Source: Pseudomonas saliphila (GTDB lineage Bacteria > Pseudomonadota > Gammaproteobacteria > Pseudomonadales > Pseudomonadaceae). Taken from it: a stretch of 64,000 nt of DNA. The stretch covers positions 1 through 64,000 of the forward strand of contig NZ_VTVA01000012.1 in NCBI RefSeq assembly GCF_008638345.1. The letters run 5' to 3'. Below are positions 51,692 to 61,473 of the stretch, piece after piece. Position 1 is the first letter of the stretch. Each line of letters starts with the position of its first letter. The notes under the pieces were generated by a model. It was not told where the DNA came from. It worked only from the letters and a program-made list of their open reading frames with translations, and did not search any database. A program made the translations under genes and the position numbers.

Positions 51692-51724
51692 GCCATCCAG
51701 GATTCTGGAGTTGGCTGGATTTTT
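51692..51724 (+). terminator. Terminator-like hairpin between rpsU and dnaG
   Basis: gcca pairs with tggc and ccag with ctgg around a four-base loop, followed by five Ts. It is about 100 bases after rpsU, where the macromolecular-synthesis operons often have an internal terminator that lowers primase output. Confidence 0.6.
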
Positions 51725-51735
51725 GCGTTCCCTGT

Positions 51736-51741
51736 TATAGT
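51736..51741 (+). promoter_or_regulatory. Candidate -10 box for dnaG
   Basis: tatagt in ttatagtgt, with ttggct (51711-51716) as a possible poor -35. It lies right after the internal terminator, 70 bases before the dnaG start. Tentative. Confidence 0.4.
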
Positions 51742-51810
51742 GTTTCTTCCCCGGTTCGCGATCACGTTGACCGGAGCGCAGCCGCTCAGTATCTCGCAGG
51801 GCAAGCTTGA

Positions 51811-53667
51811 ATGGCCGGATTGATCCCACAAGGATTCATCGATGATTTGCTTGGACGATCCGATATCGTCGAGGTGGTCGGCTCACGCCTGAAACTGAAG
51901 AAAACCGGCAAGAACTATTCTGCGCTCTGCCCCTTCCACGATGAGAAGTCGCCGTCGTTCAGCGTCAGTCCGGACAAACAGTTTTACTACTGTTTCGGTT
52001 GCGGGGCCGGCGGTAATGCAGTCAGCTTTATCATGGACTTCGAGCGCCTGGAGTTTCCCCAGGCGGTTGAAGAGCTAGCAGGCAACCTCGGCGTCGAAGT
52101 ACCTCGCGAGGAGCGCAACGGTCGCTCGCAAGAGCCCCGCGCCCCGCGCCAGGACAGCCCGCTTTACGCTTTGCTGGAACAGGCGGCAGCCTATTACCGG
52201 CAGCAGCTGCGCAAGCATCCGCAGCGCCAGCGCGCAGTGACCTATCTGAAGCAGCGCGGTCTGTCGGGCCAGATTGCCAAGCTGTATGACATCGGTTTCG
52301 CCCCGCCCGGCTGGGACAACCTGATGGGGCATCTGGCGACCGACACCACCGAGCAGAAAGCGCTGATCGAGGCCGGCCTGGTCGTAGAGAATGCCGACAG
52401 CGGCAAACGCTATGACCGCTTCCGAGACCGCATTACCTTTCCCATCCGCGACAGCCGTGGACGGGTCATCGGCTTTGGCGGCCGCGTACTGGGCGACGAC
52501 AAACCGAAGTATCTGAATTCACCTGAAACGCCGGTGTTTCACAAAGGCCGCGAACTCTACGGTCTGTACGAGGCCCGTCGGCAGAACCGCCAGCTCGACG
52601 ACATCCTGGTGGTCGAAGGCTACATGGACGTGATCGCCCTGGCGCAGCACGGCATTTCCAACGCCGTCGCAACCCTGGGAACCGCCACCAGCGAGGAACA
52701 TCTCAAGCGTCTGTTTCGCATCGTGAACAGCGTGGTGTTCTGCTTTGATGGTGACAATGCCGGGCGTCAGGCCGCCTGGCGCGCCCTGACCTGCTGCCTG
52801 CCAGCACTGGAAGACGGGCGTCACGTGCGCTTCATGTTTCTTCCGGAGGGCCAGGATCCCGATAGTCTGGTGCGCAACGAAGGCCAGGACGGCTTCCGCG
52901 CGCGCATGGCGCAGCAGTCTGTGACACTGACCGATTATCTGTTTCGTCATCTCGCCGAACAGGCCAATCCGGACAGCCTTGAAGGCAAGGCACACCTCGC
53001 CAGCCTGGCTTTGCCGCTGATCGAGCAGGTGCCGGGAACGCTGCTCCGACGCCTGCTGAAACAATCGCTGGAAGCACGCACCGGCATGGATCTGGAGGCA
53101 CTGCCGCCAGCACCGCCGGTCGCCGAGAATCAGCGATTCGACTCAGCCCCCTCAAGCTCGTGGGCCGATCAGCCGATACCCGATTTATCACCACGCGGCA
53201 GCTATCGCAAGCGCTCGGCACCTGCACCCAAGTCCAGTGGTGTGGAGAATCCGCTACTAAACGCAGCAAGGACGCTGCTGCATCATCCGCACCTTGCCGG
53301 CCTGGTCGATCGGGCCAGTCAGTTCGCAAATGAGGATGAAGATGAAGCGCTTTTGCTTGTGGCGCTGGTGGATGCTCTGCAAAAGAATCCAGCGCTGACT
53401 ACAATTCAATTGTTGGCGCGCTGGCACGGAACAGCACTGGGAGACCAGCTGAACCAGCTCGCAGAAAAGGAATGGTTATTAAATATTCCCAGCGCCAACC
53501 TTGAACAACAGTATTTTGACACCATTAATAACTTGCTGGCACGGCAGACCGATCGCCAGATTCAGAAGCTCCTCGACAAATCGGCGATTTCGCCGCTCAC
53601 TCCCGAGGAAAAACAGCAGCTACGAGACCTTTTAAATAGTCGTAAAACGTCGACTTCCGCCAAGTAA
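51811..53667 (+). CDS. dnaG: DNA primase
   Basis: 618 residues. The zinc domain has Cys40, His43, Cys61 and Cys64 (CPFHDEKSPSF and YYCFGCGAGGN). The RNA-polymerase TOPRIM core covers about 180-430, with FGGRVLGDDKPKYLNSPETPVFHKGRELYGLYEARR, VVEGYMDVIALAQHG and the metal-binding FCFDGDNAGRQAAWRAL. The C-terminal helicase-interaction domain follows a low-complexity linker. It makes RNA primers at replication forks. It stands between rpsU and rpoD. Confidence 0.97.
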   Translation: MAGLIPQGFIDDLLGRSDIVEVVGSRLKLKKTGKNYSALCPFHDEKSPSFSVSPDKQFYYCFGCGAGGNAVSFIMDFERLEFPQAVEELAGNLGVEVPREERNGRSQEPRAPRQDSPLYALLEQAAAYYRQQLRKHPQRQRAVTYLKQRGLSGQIAKLYDIGFAPPGWDNLMGHLATDTTEQKALIEAGLVVENADSGKRYDRFRDRITFPIRDSRGRVIGFGGRVLGDDKPKYLNSPETPVFHKGRELYGLYEARRQNRQLDDILVVEGYMDVIALAQHGISNAVATLGTATSEEHLKRLFRIVNSVVFCFDGDNAGRQAAWRALTCCLPALEDGRHVRFMFLPEGQDPDSLVRNEGQDGFRARMAQQSVTLTDYLFRHLAEQANPDSLEGKAHLASLALPLIEQVPGTLLRRLLKQSLEARTGMDLEALPPAPPVAENQRFDSAPSSSWADQPIPDLSPRGSYRKRSAPAPKSSGVENPLLNAARTLLHHPHLAGLVDRASQFANEDEDEALLLVALVDALQKNPALTTIQLLARWHGTALGDQLNQLAEKEWLLNIPSANLEQQYFDTINNLLARQTDRQIQKLLDKSAISPLTPEEKQQLRDLLNSRKTSTSAK

Positions 53668-53704
53668 CACGGCGGCCAAGTGGCGTTCAAGACTAAAATA
53701 AAGG

Positions 53705-53710
53705 TATAAT
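53705..53710 (+). promoter_or_regulatory. -10 box of rpoD
   Basis: A perfect tataat, 43 bases before the rpoD ATG, in the short gap after dnaG. No strong -35 is seen at 17 bases. It would give rpoD its own promoter in addition to read-through. Confidence 0.55.
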
Positions 53711-53753
53711 CCGCAGCTTACTTTTTTGCACACCAAGGCATCCAAGGGTTGTT

Positions 53754-55607
53754 ATGTCCGGAAAAGCGCAACAGCAATCCCGTCTCAAAGAGCTCATCGC
53801 CCGCGGTCGCGAGCAGGGCTATTTGACCTATGCGGAAGTCAACGACCACCTCCCGGAAGAGATCGCCGATCCGGAGCAGGTCGAAGACATCATTCGCATG
53901 ATCAACGACATGGGGATCACGGTTTACGAGGCCGCACCCGATGCCGATGCCCTGCTCCTGGCAGATAACGACGCCGACGAATCCGCCGCCGAAGAGGCCG
54001 CCGCCGCGCTGGCCGCTGTCGAAAGCGATATCGGCCGCACCACTGACCCGGTGCGCATGTACATGCGCGAAATGGGTACGGTGGAACTGCTGACTCGTGA
54101 AGGCGAGATCGAAATTGCCAAACGCATCGAGGAAGGCATTCGTGAAGTCATGTCTGCCATTTCGATGTTCCCCGGCACCGTCGACGGCATTCTTGCCGAC
54201 TACCATCGCGTAGTTGAGGAAGGCGGGCGTCTGACCGAGATCTTCAATGGCTACATCGATCCGGACGACGACGGCATGTCCGCGACCGGCGCCGCAGTAG
54301 CCCCTGCGCCGGCTGCCAAACCTAAGGCAGACGAGAAGTCCGACGACGAAGAAGAAGAAGCAGACGACGATACGGCTGAAGAGGAAGGCGATGGCGGTCC
54401 GGATCCGGAAGTAGCGCGTCTACGCTTCACCGCCATCGGCGATCAACTGGCCAAGGTCAAGAAAGCGCTGAAGAAGCATGGCCGCGGTAGCCAGGAAGTC
54501 ACCGACGAACTGGAAACGCTCGCCACGCTGTTCATGCCGATCAAACTGGTGCCTAAGCAGTACGAAGCACTGGTTAGACGCGTACGTAGCACTCAGGATC
54601 AGATCCGCGCCCAGGAACGCGCCATCATGCAGCTCTGCGTGCGTGATGCCCGCATGCCCCGCGCTGATTTCCTGCGAGGCTTTCCCGGCAACGAGACCAA
54701 TGAGCAGTGGGTTGATAGCCTGCTGGCCGATAAACCGCGCTATGCCGAGGCACTTGAAGCGGTCAAGCCGGAAGTCATCCGTGCGCAGAAGAAACTTGCT
54801 GCCATGGAACAAGAGGTCGAGCTCACGCTGTCCGAGGTCAAGGACATCAACCGTCGCATGTCGATCGGTGAAGCCCGTGCGCGTCGCGCCAAGAAGGAAA
54901 TGGTCGAGGCCAACCTGCGTCTGGTTATCTCGATCGCCAAGAAATATACCAACCGCGGCCTGCAGTTCCTCGATCTTATTCAGGAAGGCAACATCGGCCT
55001 GATGAAGGCGGTGGACAAGTTTGAATACCGTCGCGGTTACAAGTTCTCGACCTATGCCACTTGGTGGATCCGTCAGGCGATCACCCGGTCTATCGCAGAC
55101 CAGGCGCGCACCATCCGTATTCCGGTGCACATGATCGAAACCATCAACAAGCTGAACCGCATCTCGCGGCAGATGCTTCAGGAAATGGGTCGCGAACCCA
55201 CCCCTGAAGAACTGGGCGAACGGATGGAAATGCCTGAGGACAAGATCCGCAAGGTACTGAAGATCGCCAAAGAGCCGATCTCCATGGAAACACCGATCGG
55301 CGACGATGAAGACTCCCATCTGGGCGACTTCATCGAAGACGGCGCCATGGAATCACCGATTGACTCGGCGACGGTCGAAAGCCTGAAGGAAGCGACCCGC
55401 GACGTCCTCTCCGGACTGACTGCACGGGAAGCCAAGGTTCTGCGCATGCGCTTCGGCATCGACATGAATACCGACCACACGCTGGAAGAGGTCGGTAAGC
55501 AGTTCGACGTCACCCGCGAGCGGATCCGGCAGATCGAAGCCAAGGCCCTGCGCAAGCTGCGTCATCCGACGCGCAGCGACCACCTGCGCAGCTTCCTCGA
55601 CGAGTAA
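53754..55607 (+). CDS. rpoD: RNA polymerase primary sigma factor (sigma-70)
   Basis: 617 residues. Region 1.1 is at about 1-80 and the acidic non-conserved insert at about 185-222 is a run of D and E. Region 2 has [74 protein letters not shown], region 3 follows, and region 4.2 has [29 protein letters not shown]. It directs the core enzyme to housekeeping promoters. It closes the macromolecular-synthesis group and is followed by a good terminator. Confidence 0.98.
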   Translation: MSGKAQQQSRLKELIARGREQGYLTYAEVNDHLPEEIADPEQVEDIIRMINDMGITVYEAAPDADALLLADNDADESAAEEAAAALAAVESDIGRTTDPVRMYMREMGTVELLTREGEIEIAKRIEEGIREVMSAISMFPGTVDGILADYHRVVEEGGRLTEIFNGYIDPDDDGMSATGAAVAPAPAAKPKADEKSDDEEEEADDDTAEEEGDGGPDPEVARLRFTAIGDQLAKVKKALKKHGRGSQEVTDELETLATLFMPIKLVPKQYEALVRRVRSTQDQIRAQERAIMQLCVRDARMPRADFLRGFPGNETNEQWVDSLLADKPRYAEALEAVKPEVIRAQKKLAAMEQEVELTLSEVKDINRRMSIGEARARRAKKEMVEANLRLVISIAKKYTNRGLQFLDLIQEGNIGLMKAVDKFEYRRGYKFSTYATWWIRQAITRSIADQARTIRIPVHMIETINKLNRISRQMLQEMGREPTPEELGERMEMPEDKIRKVLKIAKEPISMETPIGDDEDSHLGDFIEDGAMESPIDSATVESLKEATRDVLSGLTAREAKVLRMRFGIDMNTDHTLEEVGKQFDVTRERIRQIEAKALRKLRHPTRSDHLRSFLDE

Positions 55608-55622
55608 GCAGCTGCACTAACG

Positions 55623-55647
55623 AAACGCCCGGCTCGCCGGGCGTTTT
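55623..55647 (+). terminator. Intrinsic terminator of rpoD
   Basis: Ten-bp arms aaacgcccgg and ccgggcgttt with a four-base loop and a T-run. It starts 16 bases after the stop codon. Confidence 0.9.
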
Positions 55648-55711
55648 CCGTTGTGGAACAGCTATTTAACTGTCGTAACGCCAAGCTATAGCCACCCGCC
55701 ACATCAATCCG

Positions 55712-55717
55712 TATAAT
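55712..55717 (+). promoter_or_regulatory. -10 box of tRNA-Ile2
   Basis: tataat in gtataattcc, 24 bases before the 5-prime end of the mature tRNA. Confidence 0.55.
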
Positions 55718-55740
55718 TCCCCGGCCGTTGCACTATCAGT

Positions 55741-55817
55741 GGGCCTATAGCTCAGTTGGTCAGAGCAGTCGACTCATAATCGATTGGTCGTAGGTTCAAG
55801 TCCTACTGGGCCCACCA
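55741..55817 (+). tRNA. tRNA-Ile2, anticodon CAT (lysidine-modified)
   Basis: 77 bases with encoded CCA. The acceptor stem is gggccta with tgggccc. The anticodon arm cgact-cataa-tcg carries CAT. The T arm is gtagg-ttcaagt-cctac. The core gactcataatcg with ggtcg following matches the AUA-reading minor isoleucine tRNA (E. coli IleX type) rather than initiator or elongator Met. TilS would modify C34. It lies immediately before the mobile-element debris. Confidence 0.92.
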
Positions 55818-56059
55818 TTCTCTTCTGTACCTCAAGTTCTGTTCTTTGAACCATAGTCTGTCCGTTTTGGCCAAACTTTGGTAAGAATAAATACTTCTTC
55901 TGGCCAGCACCCGCTGCATGCTCAGGCTTCCGCAGAGCCATGCCGCCAAGCTGCCCGATCATCCGAAGCCTATGCTCTCACGGCCACCCAGACGCAAAGC
56001 CAGCCTGCAGACAGTTGCCGCCTACGCCCGGCTGTTCCGCCTCGACATGTAGTGGTCAA

Positions 56060-56476
56060 CTAAAGATCCCAGTGCAGAGTCATATACGCTTGGAAGATGG
56101 CCAGCGCCTTGATCCGTTTAGCTTCCGCACGCTGTGCTGGCGGCAACCACTGAGCAAGCCAGGGTGGCGGCTGGCGGTCTGGATACAGCAGGCAAACCTA
56201 CACAGCGAGAACTTCTTATTTTCTAGCCGGTTGCATAGCTCAGATCATCTTTTTACCAGACAGTACGCACGGATCGTCAAAGTATGGGTCGCTGCCATTG
56301 GGCTTGATCCGGGCCTGTATGGCACTCACACGGTGTGTCGCACCAAAGCTTCTAGGACGAAGAACCTAAGGGCGATCCAGCTTCTTCTCGGCCATAGCAA
56401 GCTTGAAAGCACCGTCAGATACCTGGGAATTGAGGTCGATGACGGTTTAGAAATGGCGGAGCAGAACGAGGTCTGA
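56060..56476 (+). pseudogene. Decayed tyrosine recombinase (short integrase)
   Basis: The frame reads QSHIRLEDGQRLDPFSF, then VWIQQANLHSENFLFSSRLHSSDHLFTRQYARIVKVWVAAIGLDPGLYGTHTVCRTKASRTKNLRAIQLLLGHSKLESTVRYLGIEVDDGLEMAEQNEV. That is the C-terminal domain of a short phage-type integrase. The box that normally reads GTHSLRRTKA is GTHTVCRTKA, so the catalytic Arg is Cys, and several residues after it are missing. The final Tyr is kept. The N-terminal half is scrambled by frameshifts. It starts about 240 bases after the tRNA. Confidence 0.75.
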
Positions 56477-56560
56477 CCCTGAATAGCGACCGCTGAAGCT
56501 AGGCCGTCGCAATTCGGCTAAAAATAAGCCGTTGGTTGCGGCCGTGGAGAGATTAGGTTG

Positions 56561-57478
56561 TGACTACAAAACAAGGGGCGATTCAGCTATTCCCCTGAAG
56601 TCCGTGAACGTGCTGTGCGCATGGTTCTGGAGAACCTGAAGGACTACCCCTCCGAATGGGCAGCCATCGAATCCATTGCGCCCAAGATTGGCTGTGTCCC
56701 CCAGACGCTGCATGGCTGGATACGCAAACACCAGACTGATATTGGCCACCGCCCCGGCCAGACGACCGAGGAACGAGAACGCATCAAGGCTCTGGAACGC
56801 GAGAACCGGGAACTGCGCAAAGCGAACGAGATTCTGCGCCTGGCCAGTGCGTATTTTGCCCAGGCGGAGCTCGACCGCCGCAACAAACCCTGAACGCCTT
56901 CGTTGACGAGTACCGTGACCGCTACGGAGTCGAGTCGATCTGTCGGGTAATCCAGATCGCTCCGTCCGGTTATTACGTGCATGCAGCCAAAGCCCGTCAA
57001 CCCGAACTGCGAAGCGCTCGTGCCAAACAGGACGAGCTGTTGAGCGATAAAATCCAGCGAGTCTGGGATGACAACATGCAGTGCTATGGCGTCGTGAAAG
57101 TCTGGAAGCAACTCAAGCGTGAGAGCATTGATATTGCTCGCTGCACGGTACAGCGGCTGATGCGTCAACTGGGCCTGCAGGGCGTTCGTCGCGGTCATGT
57201 GATCCGCACCACCATCCCGAATGAGAACGCGATTTGTCCGCTGGATAGGGTCCAACGCCAGTTCCATGCGGATCGACCCAATCAGCTATGGGTGTCCGAC
57301 TTTACTTATGTTTCAACGTGGCAAGGCTGGCTCTACGTCGCCTTCGTGGTCGATGTATTTGCCCGGCGTATCGTTGGCTGGCGGGTGAGCAACAGCATGC
57401 GAACAGACTTCGTTCTGGATGCCCTGGAGCAAGCGCTGCACGCTCGACAGCCGAGCCGTATGGACGGCCTGATACACC
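56561..57478 (+). mobile_element. IS3-family element 1, truncated at its 3-prime side
   Basis: It holds orfA and the first ~195 codons of orfB, read in the plus strand. At about 57478 the frame, expected to run into HSDRGSQ, stops after LIHR and joins the end of a second, opposite element. No remaining 3-prime part is found on the far side, so this is a deletion product, not a simple nested insertion. No inverted-repeat ends were resolved. Confidence 0.75.
56615..56893 (+). CDS. IS3-family transposase OrfA
   Basis: 92 residues from a GTG. The helix-turn-helix [28 protein letters not shown] is followed by a leucine zipper-like helix ([39 protein letters not shown]). Homologous sequence ([14 protein letters not shown]) extends upstream in the same frame to a stop at 56561, so the original start seems lost. 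Confidence 0.85.
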   Translation: MRMVLENLKDYPSEWAAIESIAPKIGCVPQTLHGWIRKHQTDIGHRPGQTTEERERIKALERENRELRKANEILRLASAYFAQAELDRRNKP

Positions 57479-57495
57479 GGGTTCTACCCCGCTAA
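56890..57495 (+). pseudogene. IS3-family transposase OrfB, truncated
   Basis: The frame opens at [29 protein letters not shown] and runs through the rve core: RPNQLWVSDFTYVSTWQGWLYVAFVVDVFARRIVGWRVS has the first catalytic Asp. It is cut after MDGLIHR, before the second Asp and the Glu. The last five residues come from the neighbouring element. It cannot be active. Confidence 0.85.
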
Positions 57496-58344
57496 CACGG
57501 ACGGTTTTAAAAGAGCCGAAAACTTCAGATCTTGCTGAGCAACTCTACGACGCATTCGTGGGTTATGAAACCGCTCAATATAGTCGAACAGATCCGCTCG
57601 CGCTTCATCAAGTGTCCGGTACGATTGATGAGCAACACGCTCGCGCTTGAGTTGGCCGAAGAAGCCCTCACAAGCCGCGTTATCGCCACAATGGCCAACG
57701 GCACTCATGCTGCAAACCAGCGTGTTTCGGCTCAGAAAGCGCTGATAGTCGACGCTGGTAAATTGGCTTCCCCTGTCAGAATGTAAAATGACCGACCAGT
57801 TACCCTGACGCTGCCAAATCGCCATCTCCACTGCCCGGATGACCATCTGCCTATCTTGGCGATGATGCATCGACCAGCCAATCACTAGCTTGCTGTACAG
57901 ATCCAGCACTACACACAGGAAGAGCTTGCCCTCCAGCGTGGCTATCTCCGTGATATCCGTGACCCATTTGCGCTCCGGCTCCAAGGCATTGAAGTCGCGT
58001 TCCAGTAGATTTTCCACACCTGCTGGGCGGCCAGACGTTACTCGGCCAAAGCCACGTCTCTTCCTGCGCGGCCAACCTTGAATTTGCTCTGCGGCCATCA
58101 AGCGAGCAACACGGTTCAGGCTGGCGGTTTCACCTTCGAATAGGAGATCCTCGTGCATGCGAGGCGCACCTATTGCACCGCGGCTATCCTCATGGATCTC
58201 ACGAATACGCTTTATCAGGCGCGCATTATCCTGAGCGCGTGGGCTTGGCTCACGATCTTGCCAGTCGTAATAGCCACTGGCAGACACCTTCAAACAACGG
58301 CACATCAGTCGGACTGGGTACTCGTTGCGGCAGCGCTGGATCAC
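57484..58344 (-). CDS. IS3-family transposase OrfB, catalytic domain
   Basis: 286 residues from a GTG. The HTH_21-like start [37 protein letters not shown] precedes the DDE core: [52 protein letters not shown] and [15 protein letters not shown] give D, D and E. The catalytic part is whole, but without OrfA it is not likely to transpose. The C-terminus LLKPSVLAG runs to the edge of the element. Confidence 0.88.
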   Translation of the reverse strand: MIQRCRNEYPVRLMCRCLKVSASGYYDWQDREPSPRAQDNARLIKRIREIHEDSRGAIGAPRMHEDLLFEGETASLNRVARLMAAEQIQGWPRRKRRGFGRVTSGRPAGVENLLERDFNALEPERKWVTDITEIATLEGKLFLCVVLDLYSKLVIGWSMHHRQDRQMVIRAVEMAIWQRQGNWSVILHSDRGSQFTSVDYQRFLSRNTLVCSMSAVGHCGDNAACEGFFGQLKRERVAHQSYRTLDEARADLFDYIERFHNPRMRRRVAQQDLKFSALLKPSVLAG

Positions 58345-58475
58345 CGAGTACCGTTCGATGATTCCCTGGCAAAGTACGCTGCCGCGTCTTTTAAAAAATC
58401 ACGTTCCTTCGTCACTCGGGCCAGCTCGCGCTTGAGGCGGGCAAGTTCTTCATCTCGCGGGTTGCCTGCCAATGC
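58341..58475 (-). pseudogene. IS3-family OrfA remnant of element 2
   Basis: 45 codons reading [42 protein letters not shown], the coiled-coil end of an IS3 OrfA, overlapping orfB by four bases. It is limited upstream by an in-frame TAA, and the DNA-binding part is missing. Confidence 0.75.
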
Positions 58476-58621
58476 TTACACCAAGGCCAAACCGTGCAAC
58501 AGCTCGGTCTGGTCCTTGTGAAAAGTTGCGCTTCCAGCAATTAAATCTGCGCCCACATACCAAGCTCAGTAGATTGATGCTTGCGCAGTTCTAGCGGGCA
58601 ATGTTTTCCATTGCATGCAGT

Positions 58622-60400
58622 CTAGAACTGCTCGGCATTCAACAGGTAGAGAGTTTCACTGCCAGCCTTGACCGATGCACTCAGTGAATAAATACGCGGC
58701 AACAAGCGTGCAAAGTAGAAGCGTGCGGTGCCCAGTTTGCTGGCATAGAACTCGTCCTGCGACTCTTTACCGAGGGAGGCTTTAGCCATCAACGCCCACA
58801 TATAAGCATAGGCGGTGTAGCCAAATACATGCAAATACTCGACCGAGGCTGCACCGATTTCGTTTGCGTCAGCCTTGGCCCGCTCCAACAGATCGGCGGT
58901 TAAGTTCTCCAAGTTAGCGATGGCTTCTTTCAGAGGTACGGTAAACTCACTCAACGAGCTACCACTAGAGTCAATAAACATTATTATCTCCTCTGCAAAG
59001 TGCTGGTAGAAAGCGCCGTCGCTGCCGATTACCTTGCGAGCGACCAAGTCCAAGGCCTGGATGCCATTGGTACCTTCGTAGATCTGGGTGATTCGCACAT
59101 CGCGTACAAGCTGTTCCTGACCCCATTCGCGGATAAAACCATGGCCGCCCAACACCTGCTGACCATGAATCGTGGTTTCCAGACCCATATCAGTCAGAAA
59201 AGCCTTGGCTACTGGCGTAAGTATGGCTACCAGTTCCTCGGCACGCTTGCTTACGACGGGGTCCTCACTGAACTTTGCGGCATCCAATTGTATAGCTACA
59301 TAGCTGGAGAAGGCCCGACCGCCCTCGTTCAACGCTTTCATGGTTAAAAGCATACGTCGCACGTCGGGGTGAACGATGATTGGATCGGCTATCTCATCCT
59401 TTGCCACCAGGTTGCCCGGAGCTCGCCCCTGCAGACGCTCCCGAGCATACGCAACAGCATTTTGGTAGGAACGCTCCCCAGCTGCCAGGCCCTGTATACC
59501 GACCCCCAAACGCTCGTAGTTCATCATGGTGAACATCGCTGCCAACCCCTTGTTTGCTTCACCGACCAACCACCCAGTGGCTCCGTCGAAGTGCATCACG
59601 CAGGTTGCTGAGGCTTTGATCCCCATTTTGTCTTCAATCGAACCACAGCTCACCGTATTCCGCTCACCCAAGGAACCGTCCGCATTCACCAGAAACTTGG
59701 GCACCAGAAATAGCGAGATACCCTTGGAGCCAGCCGGAGCATTAGGCAGCTTGGCCAGCACCAGATGAATGATGTTCTCGGTAAGATCGTGCTCACCACC
59801 GGTGATAAAGATCTTGGTGCCGCTGATCTCGTAGCTGCCGTCAACTTGGGGCTCGGCCCTACTACGGATGGTGCCCAAGTCGGAGCCTGCATGCGCCTCG
59901 GTTAGGCACATGGAGCCGGCCCAAGTACCTGCATACATATTTGGTAGATACTTCTGCTTCAGTTCTTCGCTGGCATGGGTATTGATTGCCAGGCAAGCAC
60001 CCGCTGTTAACATCGGGTACAGACCGAACGATAGGCTGGAGGCATGCATCATCTCCTCTACCTGGGCAGAAATAGCCTTTGGCATACCCAGGCCGCCATA
60101 TGCCGGATCTCCCCCGACACCAACCCAGCCGCCTTCGGCATAGGTCTGATATGCCTTACGAAAGCCGACTGGCGTCAATACCATCCCATCGTTCCAGCGG
60201 CAACCTTCCTCGTCGCTCATTCGATTCAGTGGGGCGATGCAATTCCCGGTTATCTTGGCCGCTTCCTCCAAGATTGCTTCAGCAGTTTGCTCATCCACAG
60301 TATCTGAGAGCAACTGCAGAGTCTGCCAAAGTCGTGGCACAGAAAATACCTCATTCAGTACAAAGCGCATATCGCGCAACGGTGCTTGGTAGTCAACCAT
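58622..60400 (-). CDS. Acyl-CoA dehydrogenase with C-terminal extension domain (FadE/DmdC type)
   Basis: 592 residues from the ATG at 60400 (gagg upstream). The layout is that of long acyl-CoA dehydrogenases: N-terminal domain, middle domain with GSMCLTEAHAGSDLGTIRSRAEP and ISGTKIFITGGEHDLTENIIHLVLAK, a C-terminal FAD domain with QQVLGGHGFIREWGQEQLVRDVRITQIYEGTNGIQALDL (the Glu in YEGTNG is the catalytic base), and an extra ~120-residue helical end. DmdC, of DMSP breakdown, shares this layout, as do general FadE-like enzymes. Its partner ETF genes are just upstream, so FAD electrons would pass to them. A terminator separates it from etfA. Confidence 0.85.
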   Translation of the reverse strand: MVDYQAPLRDMRFVLNEVFSVPRLWQTLQLLSDTVDEQTAEAILEEAAKITGNCIAPLNRMSDEEGCRWNDGMVLTPVGFRKAYQTYAEGGWVGVGGDPAYGGLGMPKAISAQVEEMMHASSLSFGLYPMLTAGACLAINTHASEELKQKYLPNMYAGTWAGSMCLTEAHAGSDLGTIRSRAEPQVDGSYEISGTKIFITGGEHDLTENIIHLVLAKLPNAPAGSKGISLFLVPKFLVNADGSLGERNTVSCGSIEDKMGIKASATCVMHFDGATGWLVGEANKGLAAMFTMMNYERLGVGIQGLAAGERSYQNAVAYARERLQGRAPGNLVAKDEIADPIIVHPDVRRMLLTMKALNEGGRAFSSYVAIQLDAAKFSEDPVVSKRAEELVAILTPVAKAFLTDMGLETTIHGQQVLGGHGFIREWGQEQLVRDVRITQIYEGTNGIQALDLVARKVIGSDGAFYQHFAEEIIMFIDSSGSSLSEFTVPLKEAIANLENLTADLLERAKADANEIGAASVEYLHVFGYTAYAYMWALMAKASLGKESQDEFYASKLGTARFYFARLLPRIYSLSASVKAGSETLYLLNAEQF

Positions 60401-60459
60401 AAAGAAAAACCTCGCAAAGAAGATATTCAAGTTACCCGTGCTTGACATCTAGCGTGAAT

Positions 60460-60491
60460 AAAAAAAGGCCCAAAGCACATGTCAGTGGGCC
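60460..60491 (-). terminator. Intrinsic terminator after etfA
   Basis: On the minus strand ggccca and tgggcc flank a 13-base loop, followed by ttttttt. It starts about 40 bases after the etfA stop. The acyl-CoA dehydrogenase gene then needs its own promoter, or some read-through. Confidence 0.75.
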
Positions 60492-60530
60492 GAAAGCCAC
60501 CCAAACGGAAATGGGGGTATGCAGTGGAGC

Positions 60531-61472
60531 TCAGTTGCCGCTATGAAGCGCGTCGGTCAACATAGGAACTGCGTCGAACAGGTCAGCTACCAAACCGTAA
60601 TCGGCGACTTGGAAAATCGGCGCCTCGGAATCTTTGTTGATCGCCACGATGACTTTTGAGTCCTTCATTCCAGCCAGATGTTGGATGGCCCCGGAGACCC
60701 CGATAGCGATGTAGAGCTGTGGCGCGACTATCTTGCCAGTCTGGCCTACTTGGCAATCGTTGGGCGCGTAGCCCGCATCCACCGCCGCCCGACTGGCGCC
60801 CAGCGCGGCACCGAGCTGATCGGCCAAAGGTTCAAGCAGACGCTGATAATCTTCACTGCTGCCCAGGCCCCGCCCACCGGAAACCACCACCTTCGCACCG
60901 CCGAGCTCGGGCCGTTCGGACTTGTTTAACTCCCGCCCGATTAGACTTGATAGCCCCACATCAGTGCCTGCGGATATGGCTTCAATCGCAGCGGAGCCCG
61001 AGGTATCCACAGCATTAAAAGCGGTAGCGCGGACTGTAATGACCTTCAAGACATCAGCCGATCGGACGGTAACCAGCACATTACCCGCATAGGTTGGCCG
61101 GATAAAAGTATCAGGCGATTCGATGCCAACGATTTCAGAAATAGGGGCAACATCCAGCAAGGCCGCTACCCGCGGCAACGCGCTCTTGCCGAGGGAGCTA
61201 GCGGGCGCCAGGATGTGACTATAATCGGATGCGATGGACACGACCAGCGCCGTCAGATTCTCGGCGAGCTGCGCCTCATGGTGGGGAGCGTCTGCTATCA
61301 GTACTTTTTGTACGCCGTCAAGCCTTGCAGCAGCCGTCGCGACCGACGCACAGTCGCTCCCGGCTACCAGCACATGAATATCACTACCAAGATTGATGGC
61401 CGCCGCGACAGTGTTGAAGGTAGAGGCCTTGAGGGAGGCATTGTCATGCTCAGCGATTACCAGAATGGTCAT
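60531..61472 (-). CDS. etfA: Electron transfer flavoprotein, alpha subunit
   Basis: 313 residues. The N-terminal ETF domain is followed by the FAD-binding C-terminal domain with [104 protein letters not shown], the full family signature. With EtfB it takes electrons from acyl-CoA dehydrogenases and passes them to ETF-ubiquinone oxidoreductase. It starts one base after etfB ends. Confidence 0.95.
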   Translation of the reverse strand: MTILVIAEHDNASLKASTFNTVAAAINLGSDIHVLVAGSDCASVATAAARLDGVQKVLIADAPHHEAQLAENLTALVVSIASDYSHILAPASSLGKSALPRVAALLDVAPISEIVGIESPDTFIRPTYAGNVLVTVRSADVLKVITVRATAFNAVDTSGSAAIEAISAGTDVGLSSLIGRELNKSERPELGGAKVVVSGGRGLGSSEDYQRLLEPLADQLGAALGASRAAVDAGYAPNDCQVGQTGKIVAPQLYIAIGVSGAIQHLAGMKDSKVIVAINKDSEAPIFQVADYGLVADLFDAVPMLTDALHSGN

Positions 61473-61473
61473 G

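Larger units (their letters stand above)
57479..58475 (-). mobile_element. IS3-family element 2, opposite orientation, orfA truncated
   Basis: An orfB of 286 residues and only the last 45 codons of orfA. It abuts element 1 at its orfB end. On its orfA end the homologous reading stops at a TAA (58476-58478), with no helix-turn-helix. Together the two elements cover 1.9 kb between the tRNA side and the catabolic genes. Confidence 0.75.

Noticed and set aside
55774-55962. 62-residue minus-strand frame ending VGPVGLEPTTNRL
   Set aside because: It is the antisense of the tRNA, a well-known false call in databases.
55818-56060. Attachment-site repeat of the tRNA 3-prime end
   Set aside because: No second copy of ggttcaagtcctactgggcc was found in the window; it could lie beyond the end.
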